A stretch of 64,000 bases of DNA from Lacinutrix sp. Hel_I_90 (GCF_000934685.1 NZ_JYNQ01000001.1:248001-312000); one strand, 5' to 3'. Positions 15,853 through 24,871 are shown, counted from the first letter of the stretch. Program-made: numbers and translations. The notes: a model not told the origin generated them from the letters alone.

Positions 15853-17898
15853 ATGAAGGACTTAATCAATAAATTTTATAAAAATCACTCTTTAATATAT
15901 AAAGTACTTCTTTTTATCTGTACCACATTTTTAATTGTTTACTTATTCCCTAAAAGTGGAAAATTTAAATACAACTTCGAAAAAGGAAAACCTTGGCAGT
16001 CTGAAACACTTTATGCGCCATTTGATTTTGCGATTCAAAAAACAGAAGAGGAGTTAACAAAAGAAAAAAATCAAATTGAAAAGAATAGTACCAAATACTT
16101 TGAACTGGATAAATCCGTAGAGCCTTTTGTGTTAAAACAATATGATAAAACTTTTAATAAAACCATTCCAGATTCCATAAGAAATGACAGATCCAGATTA
16201 AAAAGAATCGGCAAAGAAATTATTAGAGACCTTTACGACTATGGTGTGCTTAACGACATTATTACCATTAAAGACAATGCAAACATAACCATATTAGATG
16301 ACCGGGTTGAAAAGAAGAAAACTGATTTTGGAAACCTTTATAATCTATCTGAGGTCAGTACAAAAATAGAATCTGAACTAAAAAAGGCTAATTTAAATGC
16401 TTATTCAAAACCGCTAACCGCTTTATTTTTTGATATTATTAAACCAAACGTAACCTATAATAAGGCTTTAACAGAAAAAGCACTTCAGGAAGCATTTGAT
16501 AAAATATCTTATACAAGAGGTAGTATTGAGAAAGGGACTTTAATTATTTCTAAAGGAGAGGTTGTCGAAGGAAATAAATTTTTGATCTTAACGTCATTAA
16601 AGTCTGAATACAAGTCACAAGTTTGGAACGAATCAAATTATAATTTAATAATCTTCGCGTACACACTTCTAGTGGCTTTAGCATTATTAATGCTTTTGTT
16701 ATTCTTAAGAAAATATAGGTTAACCGTATTTAATAATAATACAAAAGTCACCTTTATCTTTTTCAATATTTTATTAATGGTATTACTAACCACATTATTA
16801 GTAAATTATAATTCTCTGTATATTTATATCGTACCTATTGCAGTGTTACCACTAGTATTAAAAGCATTTTTTGATGCGCGTTTGGGTCTATTTACACACG
16901 TCATTACTGTTTTATTACTGGGTTCAATTGTACCCAACAGTTATGAATATATGTTCTTACAAATTATAGCGGGAATTGTAACGATTTTAACGGTTTCCGA
17001 ATTATATAAACGGGCGAACTTATTTATTTCTGTTGGCCAGATAACCTTAGTCTATATCATTGCTTATTTTGCTTTTTTCGTTATTCATGAAGGTAGTATT
17101 GAAACGTTAAAATGGGAAACTTTTGGAACGTTTATTCTTTGCGGACTAGCGACTTTATTCGTGCAACCGCTTATTTATATCTATGAAAACCTTTTTGGTT
17201 TAGTTTCAGACGTGTCTCTTTTAGAATTGTCAGACACCAATACAAAATTATTAAAACGGCTATCAAATGAAGCGCCAGGGACGTTTCACCACTCATTAAA
17301 CGTCGCAAATTTGGCTGAAGCAGCCGCCAATGAAATTGGAGCCAATGCCATGCTAATTAGGGTAGGTGCACTGTATCATGATATTGGTAAGATGAATAAT
17401 CCTACGTATTTCACAGAAAATCAATCTTCAGGCTTAAATCCGCATGATGAATTATCACCAAAAGAAAGTGCTAAAATAATTACCGATCATGTTCTCGATG
17501 GTATAGAAATAGCAAAGAAAAATAACCTACCAGATCGTGTTATCGATTTTATTAGAACACACCATGGTACTAGTAGTGTCTATTATTTCTACAAGAAAGC
17601 TCAAGAGGTAAATGAAGACGTAGACCTTAAAGATTTTTCATATCCAGGGCCAAAGCCATTTAGTAAAGAGACTGCAATATTAATGATGTGTGATAGTGTT
17701 GAAGCAGCTTCTAAGAGTTTAAAAGAGCCAACATCAACAAAAATCGATAATTTTGTAGAGAATATCTTAAGTAAACAGATGGAAGACGGACAATTTTTAA
17801 ATGCAAATATTACTTTTAAAGAAATTCAGGCTATAAAAAAAGTGCTAAAACGCAAGCTTGCAAATATTTACCATTTACGAATTGAATATCCCGAATAA
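15853..17898 (+). CDS. 7TM-HD family phosphohydrolase (PgpH-like)
   Basis: This 681-residue membrane protein has an N-terminal helix, an extracytoplasmic 7TMR-HDED domain (about 60-260), seven clustered membrane helices and a C-terminal cytosolic HD domain. HD motifs are FHHSLNVANLAEAA, LYHDIGKM and RTHHGTSSVYYF, with MMCDSVEAASKSL later. PgpH homologues degrade cyclic di-AMP. The frame is open back to a TTG at 15784, but TACATTTG at 15818-15825, a -7-type element, would lie inside that extension, so the ATG at 15853 is taken as the start. The gene faces away from the thiolase. Confidence 0.9.
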   Translation: MKDLINKFYKNHSLIYKVLLFICTTFLIVYLFPKSGKFKYNFEKGKPWQSETLYAPFDFAIQKTEEELTKEKNQIEKNSTKYFELDKSVEPFVLKQYDKTFNKTIPDSIRNDRSRLKRIGKEIIRDLYDYGVLNDIITIKDNANITILDDRVEKKKTDFGNLYNLSEVSTKIESELKKANLNAYSKPLTALFFDIIKPNVTYNKALTEKALQEAFDKISYTRGSIEKGTLIISKGEVVEGNKFLILTSLKSEYKSQVWNESNYNLIIFAYTLLVALALLMLLLFLRKYRLTVFNNNTKVTFIFFNILLMVLLTTLLVNYNSLYIYIVPIAVLPLVLKAFFDARLGLFTHVITVLLLGSIVPNSYEYMFLQIIAGIVTILTVSELYKRANLFISVGQITLVYIIAYFAFFVIHEGSIETLKWETFGTFILCGLATLFVQPLIYIYENLFGLVSDVSLLELSDTNTKLLKRLSNEAPGTFHHSLNVANLAEAAANEIGANAMLIRVGALYHDIGKMNNPTYFTENQSSGLNPHDELSPKESAKIITDHVLDGIEIAKKNNLPDRVIDFIRTHHGTSSVYYFYKKAQEVNEDVDLKDFSYPGPKPFSKETAILMMCDSVEAASKSLKEPTSTKIDNFVENILSKQMEDGQFLNANITFKEIQAIKKVLKRKLANIYHLRIEYPE

Positions 17899-17920
17899 TT
17901 ATTAAAAAAAAATAAATAAA

Positions 17921-17955
17921 TTTGTTGCGTTATATAAGATGTTATCTTACATTTG
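17921..17955 (+). promoter_or_regulatory. Promoter of the Ser-Pro-Arg tRNA operon
   Basis: TTG at 17925-17927 is followed after 20 bp by TACATTTG at 17948-17955, a full TAnnTTTG match. The first tRNA begins 34 bp later. Confidence 0.75.
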
Positions 17956-17988
17956 CATCCGCAATTATAGCATAGTTCATATACAATT

Positions 17989-18077
17989 GGAGAGGTGCCT
18001 GAGTGGCCGAAAGGAGCGGTTTGCTAAATCGTCGTAGGTGGAAACACTTACCCAGGGTTCGAATCCCTGTCTCTCCG
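17989..18077 (+). tRNA. tRNA-Ser (anticodon GCT)
   Basis: The acceptor GGAGAGG pairs with TCTCTCC. The anticodon loop TTGCTAA gives GCT. A long variable arm (CGTAGGTGGAAACACTTACC) marks a serine tRNA, and the T-arm is GGGTTCGAATCCC. CCA is not encoded. It is the first gene of a three-tRNA operon. Confidence 0.95.
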
Positions 18078-18097
18078 CAATATTAGATAACCAGAAT

Positions 18098-18172
18098 CGG
18101 GGTGTAGCGTAGCCCGGTTATCGCGCCGCGTTTGGGACGCGGAGGTCGCAGGTTCGAATCCTGCCACCCCGA
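18098..18172 (+). tRNA. tRNA-Pro (anticodon TGG)
   Basis: The acceptor CGGGGTG pairs with CACCCCG. The anticodon loop is TTTGGGA (TGG). It has D-arm GTAGCGTAGCCCGGTTATC and T-loop GGTTCGAATCC. It lies 20 bp after tRNA-Ser. CCA is not encoded. Confidence 0.95.
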
Positions 18173-18212
18173 CTTTTTAGTTTGAAAATCAATTTTAAAC
18201 TTGTAATGCTAA

Positions 18213-18286
18213 GGGCTCTTAGCTCAGCTGGATAGAGCACCTCCCTTCTAAGGAGGCGGTCACAGGTTCGAATCCTGTAGGGCTCA
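18213..18286 (+). tRNA. tRNA-Arg (anticodon TCT)
   Basis: The acceptor GGGCTCT pairs with AGGGCTC through two G-U pairs. The anticodon loop CTTCTAA gives TCT, and the T-loop GGTTCGAATCC is standard. It lies 40 bp after tRNA-Pro and 3 bp before the operon terminator. Confidence 0.95.
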
Positions 18287-18289
18287 CAG

Positions 18290-18321
18290 AATCCTTTTCA
18301 TTTGTTTGGAAGGGATTTTTT
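18290..18321 (+). terminator. Terminator of the tRNA operon
   Basis: AATCCTTTTC (18290-18299) pairs over 10 bp, including G-U pairs, with GGAAGGGATT (18308-18317), and a T-run follows. Confidence 0.8.
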
Positions 18322-18359
18322 GTTTCTAATAAGTATTTTAAAATCATTATTTTTATTTC

Positions 18360-18521
18360 ATGGCTAAAACAGGACGTCCTAAAAACACAAAGAATAAGAC
18401 TAAGCATTCTAAGCTTATGGATAAAAAAAAGAATAAACTTCGACAGGGAAAAATAGATCGCAAAGAAAAACTGAAAGCTATTATTGCCCGCTCTAAAGAG
18501 AATACTAACGAAGAAGACTAG
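18360..18521 (+). CDS. Small, highly basic 53-residue hypothetical protein
   Basis: The frame runs from ATG at 18360 to TAG at 18519-18521. The peptide starts MAKTGRPKNTKNKTKHSK, is very rich in Lys, Arg and Asn, and ends in a short acidic tail (NEED). The central KIDRKEKLKAIIARSKE would form an amphipathic helix. The AT-hook-like core GRP near the N-terminus suggests nucleic-acid contact, but this is inference. The gene sits between the tRNA-operon terminator and a non-coding region. I do not recognise a named family. It is below common length cut-offs and would be missed by many gene callers. Confidence 0.6.
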   Translation: MAKTGRPKNTKNKTKHSKLMDKKKNKLRQGKIDRKEKLKAIIARSKENTNEED

Positions 18522-18803
18522 TACGGTATTACCTGTGTCTATTTTAACCGTTTGAAATAGCGTTAATTTCACCTTAGTAATTTTCACTAGTTGTAAATTA
18601 TACGTTTTAAAAAGGAGCTATTAAAATGTACTAAATAAGGTATTGTAATTCGCGGAAAAAGCAGACAAACCATGACAAAAGCTTGTTGTTAAGTGATTAA
18701 TTTGTAATTAATCGTAGCGGCTTTCAGCATATTTACCGGTTTGAACGCTTTAAATAGTCTTAAAGATTACTCAGCCTTTATAGATTTTGTTTTTTTTTGA
18801 AGT
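18522..18803. other. Intergenic region, 282 bp
   Basis: No gene is supported here. A small hairpin, GATTAATT-TGT-AATTAATC (18694-18712), is visible, and two segments resembling CCGTTTGAA...AGCGTT recur in altered form near 18550 and 18740. Their role is unknown. Confidence 0.4.
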
Positions 18804-19325
18804 CTAGCGCTTGACGTTTTTCAATATAAAATCTTCAACTTCTATGGTTTGATCTTTTGTATGTAAGACTGCGATATCTCCTGTAGCTTCCATAATAACA
18901 GCACGTACTTGAGATAATTCTAAGACATTGGCTTCTCTCAACTTGGAACGCAAATCATCTTCAGTGACCCTCACTTTTTTTAGATTTTCAGTCAGGATTG
19001 TATTGCCGTCCATTAGCAGTAGAGGTGCATTATCAATTGTATTTCTTATGAATTTATACCTACGTAAATAAGCCATACCTAATTGTAAGGTATAGGTAAT
19101 AACTAAGCCAATAATGCCGTCTTGGAGACTAACAGACTTTGAGACAATCGTGGTGGCAATAATACTACCAATGGCAACCGTCATTGCAAAATCGAAACTT
19201 GACATTTTAGAAAAACTGCGTTTCCCTGCAATTCGGGTACAAATTATTGTAGCTACATAAATGCCAATAGCAGTTAGAATAATTCCAAAAAAAGCGTTCA
19301 AATTGAATGTAAACCAGTCCATCAT
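18804..19325 (-). CDS. DUF421 domain membrane protein (YetF-like)
   Basis: This 173-residue protein has an N-terminal membrane part of about three helices (FNAFFGIILTAIGIYVATIICTRIAGKRS, then FDFAMTVAIGSIIATTIVS), where family members carry RxxGKRxxxxxxxFDFxxxxxxG. A C-terminal YetF-type domain (about 85-170) has PLLLMDGNTILTENLKK, the usual G-x-L-x-x-x-N-L-x-x family pattern. The family is widespread and its function is not established. A second ATG lies one codon downstream, at 19322. It is probably a single gene. Confidence 0.85.
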   Translation of the reverse strand: MMDWFTFNLNAFFGIILTAIGIYVATIICTRIAGKRSFSKMSSFDFAMTVAIGSIIATTIVSKSVSLQDGIIGLVITYTLQLGMAYLRRYKFIRNTIDNAPLLLMDGNTILTENLKKVRVTEDDLRSKLREANVLELSQVRAVIMEATGDIAVLHTKDQTIEVEDFILKNVKR

Positions 19326-19391
19326 AATTTTTGTTTTAAAGATAGGTTTTGCAATTTATAATCTCGTGCGCTATATAAAAGAGAATTGACC

Positions 19392-20573
19392 CTATACCTT
19401 TTTAGTGGCTATAATAATTTTGTTATTGTTTAAATCGGTAGTGAAGAAGAGATAGTCGTTGCCACCATCTTTTAAAGCCAATTTTTCACGAATTTGTTGT
19501 ACTGTTTCAGGAAAATTACGAGTGGTCACATTAGCCTTAGTCATCTTTAATTGACGTTTAAATTGTTTCTTATTGTAAGCAGAAACCTGTTCCACTTCAA
19601 AACGTCTTCCTGGAAATTCCATTAGCTTTTCAGAAGTATATAAATGAGAATGTTTATGTAATTTTTTAAGCTGAAGTTTTTCTGCTAGAATTTCAAAGGC
19701 TCCTGCTTTTAAAATGGCTGCGTTAGGCTCGTATAAATAGCTAAGTGGTTTACTTAAACTAGAAGTAGCTTCAGATTCTTCATTTAAATAAAAATTAAAA
19801 TGGGCTTCAGATTCTTTTTGAATATTAATGGTTTTTATTTCAATACTACCTTTAAAATCGGGATCTAAAAGCCAAAGTAATTCTTTTACTTCATTATTTA
19901 TAGCAACGATATGAATCGCTTTCACAGCTTGCAATTCATTAATTCCTGATGAAATATCGAGCAATGGAGATGTTTTTATCATCACCTGTTTCGCCTGTTT
20001 AAAAAACAATTCCAGAAACTGTGGAACGTTTGGCAAACAGTCTTTTAATAAAAAAATTTTACCTTTAATAGCATTACGACGTGACGGATCTACATAAATC
20101 CAATCAAAAAGCTGTTCGCTACTTTTTAGTATTTCAATGCCATCTTTGGCATAGCAGGTTATATTTTTTGTGTTTAACTGTTTGAAATTATAAGCCACAA
20201 TTTCAGATAAATGGCTATTTAATTCGCAATGGGTAACCTGTTCTATGCGTTTAGAGAAGTAAAAACAATCCACTCCAAAACCACCAGTTAAATCTATCAG
20301 GCTATCGCCTTCAACTAAACGCGCTTTATATTTAGCCGTTGCTTCAGACGAGGTCTGTTCTATGTTTAATTTATTGGGGTAATATATGTTTTTGGCAGAA
20401 AACCAGGTTGGTAATTTCTTTTCACAACGTTTTTTGGCTTCAATTTGTTCTACTATTTCTAGGGTGTTAACATGAGGAAAAGACGTGCCTTTTAATATTA
20501 AAGCAGTGGTGTCTGAATTAATATTATTTTCAATGAACTCTTGGATTTCAGTATTTAAAATAGAGGTGTTCAA
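19392..20573 (-). CDS. Class I SAM-dependent methyltransferase with THUMP-like C-terminus
   Basis: This 393-residue protein has a helical N-terminal part (about 1-85), a Rossmann methyltransferase core with DLTGGFGVDCFYFS (SAM binding, about 95-108), EIVAYNFKQL, and the motif WIYVDPSRRN (about 168-177), the D-P-A/S-R-R signature of this family. The C-terminal part (about 300-393) matches the THUMP-like domain. RNA is the probable substrate but its identity is unknown. The start is TTG at 20573, 4 bp after the stop of the upstream permease gene, so the two are translationally linked. No ATG is available near. Confidence 0.8.
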   Translation of the reverse strand: MNTSILNTEIQEFIENNINSDTTALILKGTSFPHVNTLEIVEQIEAKKRCEKKLPTWFSAKNIYYPNKLNIEQTSSEATAKYKARLVEGDSLIDLTGGFGVDCFYFSKRIEQVTHCELNSHLSEIVAYNFKQLNTKNITCYAKDGIEILKSSEQLFDWIYVDPSRRNAIKGKIFLLKDCLPNVPQFLELFFKQAKQVMIKTSPLLDISSGINELQAVKAIHIVAINNEVKELLWLLDPDFKGSIEIKTINIQKESEAHFNFYLNEESEATSSLSKPLSYLYEPNAAILKAGAFEILAEKLQLKKLHKHSHLYTSEKLMEFPGRRFEVEQVSAYNKKQFKRQLKMTKANVTTRNFPETVQQIREKLALKDGGNDYLFFTTDLNNNKIIIATKKV

Positions 20574-20577
20574 ATTT

Positions 20578-21675
20578 TTAATCCATGTCTAATCCTTTGG
20601 TTAGTTTTTTAACCACTCGGTATTCTGATAAGAATTCTTTCGCAATAACTTTGATAGCTGTGTAAACAGGGATAGCTATAATTAAACCAACGACTCCAAA
20701 AAGTAAACCGGCGATGATGATGATGATAAAGATCTCCAATGGATGTGATTTTACACTTTTTGAAAAAATATAGGGCTGACTAAAAAAGTTATCGACTAAT
20801 TGCGCTATAATAAACCCTATCATAACATAAATGGTTTTAGGTAAGATAACTTCACTAAAACTTTCACCGAGATTACTGGACATGGTTAACAGTATAATCA
20901 AAACGGCACTAATAATTGGGCCAACATATGGAATAACATTTAATAAAGCACAAAGTGATGCGATAATTACTGCATTCTTAATTCCAAAAATAAGGAGTAT
21001 AATAGAGTAGATTGAAAATAAAATAAGTAACTGTAAGAGTAGGCCGCTAAAGTATCGTGATAATAAATCTCTTGTCACCAATAAGGATCTCTTAATGCGG
21101 TGGTCATGTTCTTTTGGGAATATAGACATGATGCTATTCCCAAACAAGGAGCTGTCTTTTAAAAAGAAGAACGAGATAAATAAAACCGAAAACAAACCAA
21201 TACTAAAGCTGCCAAAACCAGCAACAAATGCATTAATAAAATCTGGAATAAAGCCAAAATTTAAATTTGATAATACCTTAGAGTCTTTCATCGATTCCTC
21301 AACATCTTGGTGTTGCAGATTGAAATGAGTAATAAATTCCTGATATAAATTTTCAATATTACCTTGTAGCTTGTTAATATCTAAAAGCGATAAATTTTTA
21401 CTCTGCTCCATCGCTAGTGGAATAAACATACTTATTATGCCCACAAAAATTAAAAAAAACAAAAGCATGGTTATGACAACAGATAAAGTATCACCAAACT
21501 TTAGTCTTATCAGAAAAAAACGTTTTATGGGTCTTCCTAATAAAGAAACAACACCAGCAATTGCGATATAGGCAATAACAGATTGAATAGTATACAAAAA
21601 CCATAGCAGAATTACGATGCCAACAAGAATGGCAATTGATCTTAAAATACCGTTTGAGATTGTTTGTGGAGTCAA
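20578..21675 (-). CDS. AI-2E family transporter (YdiK/PerM type)
   Basis: This 365-residue permease of the AI-2E exporter superfamily has about eight membrane helices. Visible family features are the N-terminal helices (LVGIVILLWFLYTIQSVIAYIAIAG, GRPIKRFF), a central soluble helical region, RYFSGLLLQ, and the C-terminal half with IPYVGPIISAVLIIL and SHPLEIFIIIIIAGLLFGVVG, typical of the family. The transported substrate is unknown: members export autoinducer-2, Na+ or other small molecules. The start is TTG. The gene is first of a coupled pair with the downstream methyltransferase. Confidence 0.88.
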   Translation of the reverse strand: MTPQTISNGILRSIAILVGIVILLWFLYTIQSVIAYIAIAGVVSLLGRPIKRFFLIRLKFGDTLSVVITMLLFFLIFVGIISMFIPLAMEQSKNLSLLDINKLQGNIENLYQEFITHFNLQHQDVEESMKDSKVLSNLNFGFIPDFINAFVAGFGSFSIGLFSVLFISFFFLKDSSLFGNSIMSIFPKEHDHRIKRSLLVTRDLLSRYFSGLLLQLLILFSIYSIILLIFGIKNAVIIASLCALLNVIPYVGPIISAVLIILLTMSSNLGESFSEVILPKTIYVMIGFIIAQLVDNFFSQPYIFSKSVKSHPLEIFIIIIIAGLLFGVVGLIIAIPVYTAIKVIAKEFLSEYRVVKKLTKGLDMD

Positions 21676-21742
21676 AATAAAATAATTAGTCAGTAAATCT
21701 ACTCAATTCGTACGAATGTTACCACTCACAATAGAAAAAAAA

Positions 21743-22243
21743 TTAACGCGATTGCTTCGTTATTTCATATAATGCGATGGTGGTGGCTTGCACTACGTTC
21801 ATGCTACTGTTTTGTCCAAACATATCAATATAAATAATGGCATCGCTTTGTTTCAATAAATATTCAGAAACACCAAAATTCTCATCTCCAATAATTAAAG
21901 CGATTGGTTTGTTTGTAGAAAAACTATACGTATGAATGGGTTTGCTGTTCTCAGTAATTTCTATGGCTATGATTTGATAGTTATCAGCTTTTAATTGAGA
22001 AATGACAACTGAAGCCTTCTCAAAAGTTTCATAATTAACTACCTTTTCTGTTGCCCGAGACGTTTTTGTCATCTTCCGTCCTAAAGGAATACTACTCCCG
22101 CAAAATATAATTTTTTCAATACCAAAGGCATCTGCCGTACGAAATAAACTACCAATATTTGGTGCATTGGTGACATTTTCGCAAACTAAAACGATTGGGA
22201 ATTTTTGCTTTTTAAAATGGTTGGTGTAGTGGTTGAGCTGCAC
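21743..22243 (-). CDS. TrmH/SpoU family RNA 2'-O-methyltransferase
   Basis: This 166-residue knotted methyltransferase has the three SpoU motifs: NAPNIGSLFRTADAFGI (motif 1, about 27-43), LIIGDENFGVS (motif 2) and NSSMNVVQATTIALYEI (motif 3). It methylates a ribose in tRNA or rRNA; the exact position is not determined. The start is GTG at 22243. It lies 49 bp downstream of the DUF4159 gene and is likely in an operon with it, rsmE and tsaD. Confidence 0.9.
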   Translation of the reverse strand: MQLNHYTNHFKKQKFPIVLVCENVTNAPNIGSLFRTADAFGIEKIIFCGSSIPLGRKMTKTSRATEKVVNYETFEKASVVISQLKADNYQIIAIEITENSKPIHTYSFSTNKPIALIIGDENFGVSEYLLKQSDAIIYIDMFGQNSSMNVVQATTIALYEITKQSR

Positions 22244-22292
22244 GTCTTAGGGTTTAGTATTTATTTTACGCCTTTGTGTTTTTGCTAGGGTA

Positions 22293-22946
22293 TTAATTCT
22301 CAAAAACATACTTCACAATATTAGCTCCCATTTGCAATGCCTTTAATCTTATATCTTGTGGGTCATTATGTACTTCTTGGTCTTCCCAACCATCGCCTAA
22401 ATCACTCTCAATAGTTAATACCAAAACCAAACGTGACTCAAAAAACAACCCTAAAGCTTGTGGTCTTTTACCATCGTGTTCATGAATTTTTGGTAAGCCT
22501 TTAGGAAATTTAAAGGCGGTACTAAAAATGCCATGATTAGCCGGTAATTCTTTTAATTCTTGATCTGGAAACACTTTTTTAAGCTCTTTAATGACATAGT
22601 CTTTCATACCATAATTGTCATCAATATGTAAAAAACCACCACTTTCAAGGTAGGTTCTTAAATTTTCGGCTTCTTCGTCGCTAAAAAACACATTACCATG
22701 ACCAGTCATGTGTAACATGGGGTATTGAAAAATAGCCGTGCTACCAGCTTCAACAGTCTCTGGTTTTTCATTTAGTCTTGTCGCAATATTGGCATTACAG
22801 AACTGAATTAAATTTGGTAAGGCTGTAGGATTGGAATACCAATCGCCACCACCACCATATTTTAAAACGGCTAAATCCTGACCAAAAAGAAGTACAGAAA
22901 AAAGAAAGGAGAAAATAGATAGATATAACTTCATTTTATATTTCAT
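22293..22946 (-). CDS. DUF4159 domain protein
   Basis: This 217-residue protein has a signal peptide (FSFLFSVLLFGQ) followed by a DUF4159 domain. Visible features are KYGGGGDWYSNPTALPNLI (about 31-49), a LRTYLESGGFLHIDDNYG loop, LPANHGIFS and the C-terminal VHNDPQDIRLKALQMGANIV. The family has a glutamine-amidotransferase-like fold and is common in Bacteroidota. Its function is not known. The start at 22946 overlaps the end of rsmE by 11 bp; an in-frame ATG at 22934 is also possible. In the minus-strand rsmE-DUF4159-trmH row it may be translationally coupled to rsmE. Confidence 0.85.
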   Translation of the reverse strand: MKYKMKLYLSIFSFLFSVLLFGQDLAVLKYGGGGDWYSNPTALPNLIQFCNANIATRLNEKPETVEAGSTAIFQYPMLHMTGHGNVFFSDEEAENLRTYLESGGFLHIDDNYGMKDYVIKELKKVFPDQELKELPANHGIFSTAFKFPKGLPKIHEHDGKRPQALGLFFESRLVLVLTIESDLGDGWEDQEVHNDPQDIRLKALQMGANIVKYVFEN

Positions 22947-23643
22947 TCACAAAGGCTACGCTATGGCAGGCCACAATAGCCGCTGTTTCAGTGCGTAAAC
23001 GTGTTTCACCCAAAGTTACAGGAATAAAATTATTAACAAGCGCATTTTCTATTTCTTTAACAGAAAAATCACCTTCAGGACCAATCAATAGCGTAATGTC
23101 CTTTTCTGGCTTTAGCATTTTTTTTAATGATTTTCTATCTGTTTCCTCACAATGAGCAATAAATAAATCGCCTCTAAATGCTTGTTTTATAAAGTCTTTG
23201 TAAGGAATGGCTTCATTTAGTTTTGGTAAATAACAGCTGAGTGATTGTTTCATTGCCGCTTGTAAAATCTTCTCGAAACGCTCTGTTTTTATAACCTTTC
23301 GCTCACTATGATCGCAGAGTATTGGGGTGATTTCTGTTACACCAATTTCAGTAGCCTTTTCTAAAAACCATTCAAAACGGTCGTTCATTTTTGTTGGAGC
23401 AACAGCCAAATGCAAATGATAGGATAACGGTTTTTGTGTTTCAAACGCTACGATAGTTACCACACAGTTTTTAATATCTGCATTACTAATTTCAGCAGTA
23501 AATAAATCACCTTTACCATTAGTAATATTAAGAACATCTCCAATAGTTTTACGCAACACTTTTACAATGTGTTTACTTTCTTCTTTCGAGAAGGCAAATT
23601 GCTTTTGTTCTTTATGTATTTCTGGACTATAAAATAGTTGCAT
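22936..23643 (-). CDS. rsmE: 16S rRNA (uracil1498-N3)-methyltransferase
   Basis: This 235-residue RsmE methylates U1498 of 16S rRNA. It has the N-terminal PUA-like part, beginning MQLFYSPEI, with HIVKVLRKTIGDVLN, and the knotted SAM-binding half with LLIGPEGDFSVKEIE and TLGETRLRTETAAI, the two signature segments. The length is standard. It lies directly before the DUF4159 gene, which it overlaps, and 68 bp downstream of tsaD. The cluster of translation-related genes (tsaD, rsmE, trmH-like) suggests one operon. Confidence 0.94.
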   Translation of the reverse strand: MQLFYSPEIHKEQKQFAFSKEESKHIVKVLRKTIGDVLNITNGKGDLFTAEISNADIKNCVVTIVAFETQKPLSYHLHLAVAPTKMNDRFEWFLEKATEIGVTEITPILCDHSERKVIKTERFEKILQAAMKQSLSCYLPKLNEAIPYKDFIKQAFRGDLFIAHCEETDRKSLKKMLKPEKDITLLIGPEGDFSVKEIENALVNNFIPVTLGETRLRTETAAIVACHSVAFVNEI

Positions 23644-23711
23644 TACTTTTTATTTTCTAATACTTTTAAAATATATAATTCTTTGAAAGGCATAGTACCA
23701 TGTGTTTTTAT

Positions 23712-24734
23712 TTATATTTTTAATCGTGCTGAAGCCATCACATCATGAGCTGCAAAATCACCCTCTAAATACTTTAAATAGCCAACAATGGCAATCATCC
23801 CTGCGTTGTCTGTTGTGAATTCAAATTTGGGAACGTAGGTGGTCCAACCAAATTTTTGTTCCCCCGCTTTCAATGCTCTTCTAATACCAGAATTTGCCGA
23901 AACACCGCCGCCAATAGCAATATGCTTAATGCCTGTTTGTTTGCTGGCCAATTTCAATTTATCAATTAAAATACCAATAATAGTGTATTGAATTGAGGCA
24001 CAAATATCATTGAGGTTTTCTTCAATAAAATTAGGGTTATTCTTAACTTCACGTTGAATAAAATACAACACAGCAGTTTTAAAACCAGAAAAACTAAAAT
24101 TCAAGCCTTCTACTCTTGGTTTGGTAAAAGGGTAGGCTTTAGGGTTTCCCAATTGTGCGCGTTTATCTATTTCAGGACCGGCAGGATAACCTAGACCTAG
24201 AATTTTTCCGCTTTTATCATAGGCTTCACCCACAGCATCATCAATGGTCTCACCAATGACGTCCATCTTAAAATAATTGTCCACTTTCACTATTTGTGTG
24301 TGGCCTCCAGAAATAGTCATCGCTAAAAACGGGAATGGGGGGTGTTGAAAACCGTCTTCCTTTATAAAATGGGCTAAAATATGTGCTTGCATGTGGTTAA
24401 CATCAATTAACGGAATAGTTAATCCGTAAGCCAAAGACTTCGCGAATGACGTACCTACGAGTAACGAACCCATCAAACCTGGGCCACGGGTAAAAGCGAT
24501 AGCGTGTAATTGTTCTTTAGAAATATTGGCTTGTTTTAATGCGCGATCTACTACAGGGACTATGTTTTGCTGGTGAGCACGTGAGGCTAATTCTGGAACG
24601 ACACCACCAAATTCTTCATGAATTTTTTGGCTGGCAACAACGTTGCTTAAAACCACGTTATTACATAAAACAGCAGCTGAAGTATCATCACAGGACGACT
24701 CAATACCTAGGATGTAAATATTTTGCGAAGACAT
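23712..24734 (-). CDS. tsaD: tRNA N6-adenosine threonylcarbamoyltransferase
   Basis: This 340-residue TsaD transfers threonylcarbamoyl to A37 of ANN-decoding tRNAs. It has ILGIESSCDDTSAAV (N-terminal ASKHA fold), ELASRAHQQNIVPVV, the metal-binding motif NHMQAHILAHF, FPFLAMTISGGHTQI and the C-terminal GGGVSANSGIRRAL. The start is taken as the ATG at 24734, giving MSSQNIYILGIESS; an upstream ATG at 24749 is also in frame. The -7 element TACCTTTG at 24803-24796 reads toward this gene, about 60 bp upstream. Confidence 0.95.
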   Translation of the reverse strand: MSSQNIYILGIESSCDDTSAAVLCNNVVLSNVVASQKIHEEFGGVVPELASRAHQQNIVPVVDRALKQANISKEQLHAIAFTRGPGLMGSLLVGTSFAKSLAYGLTIPLIDVNHMQAHILAHFIKEDGFQHPPFPFLAMTISGGHTQIVKVDNYFKMDVIGETIDDAVGEAYDKSGKILGLGYPAGPEIDKRAQLGNPKAYPFTKPRVEGLNFSFSGFKTAVLYFIQREVKNNPNFIEENLNDICASIQYTIIGILIDKLKLASKQTGIKHIAIGGGVSANSGIRRALKAGEQKFGWTTYVPKFEFTTDNAGMIAIVGYLKYLEGDFAAHDVMASARLKI

Positions 24735-24795
24735 TAGTTGTTTTGGCATTATAATTGTTAATTTTGACTAATAATAGTTGGTTATTAATCTTTAA

Positions 24796-24809
24796 CAAAG
24801 GTAGTTTTT
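24796..24809. promoter_or_regulatory. Overlapping divergent -7 elements of tsaD and tamB
   Basis: On the minus strand, TACCTTTG (24803-24796) is a full TAnnTTTG match aimed at tsaD. On the plus strand, TAGTTTTT (24802-24809) differs only at the last base and has TTG at 24778-24780, 21 bp upstream. The two elements share the bases at 24802-24803. Confidence 0.5.
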
Positions 24810-24871
24810 TATAACTTAAATTCCTTATCAAGAAGTTTCTTAAAATAGTCGGAAAATTAGTAGCAATCTTA

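Noticed and set aside
18219-18587. 122-codon frame on the minus strand over tRNA-Arg
   Set aside because: It reads through a tRNA gene; the peptide end (SPTGFEPVTAS) is the familiar false translation of tRNA sequence. The basic protein on the other strand is a better candidate.
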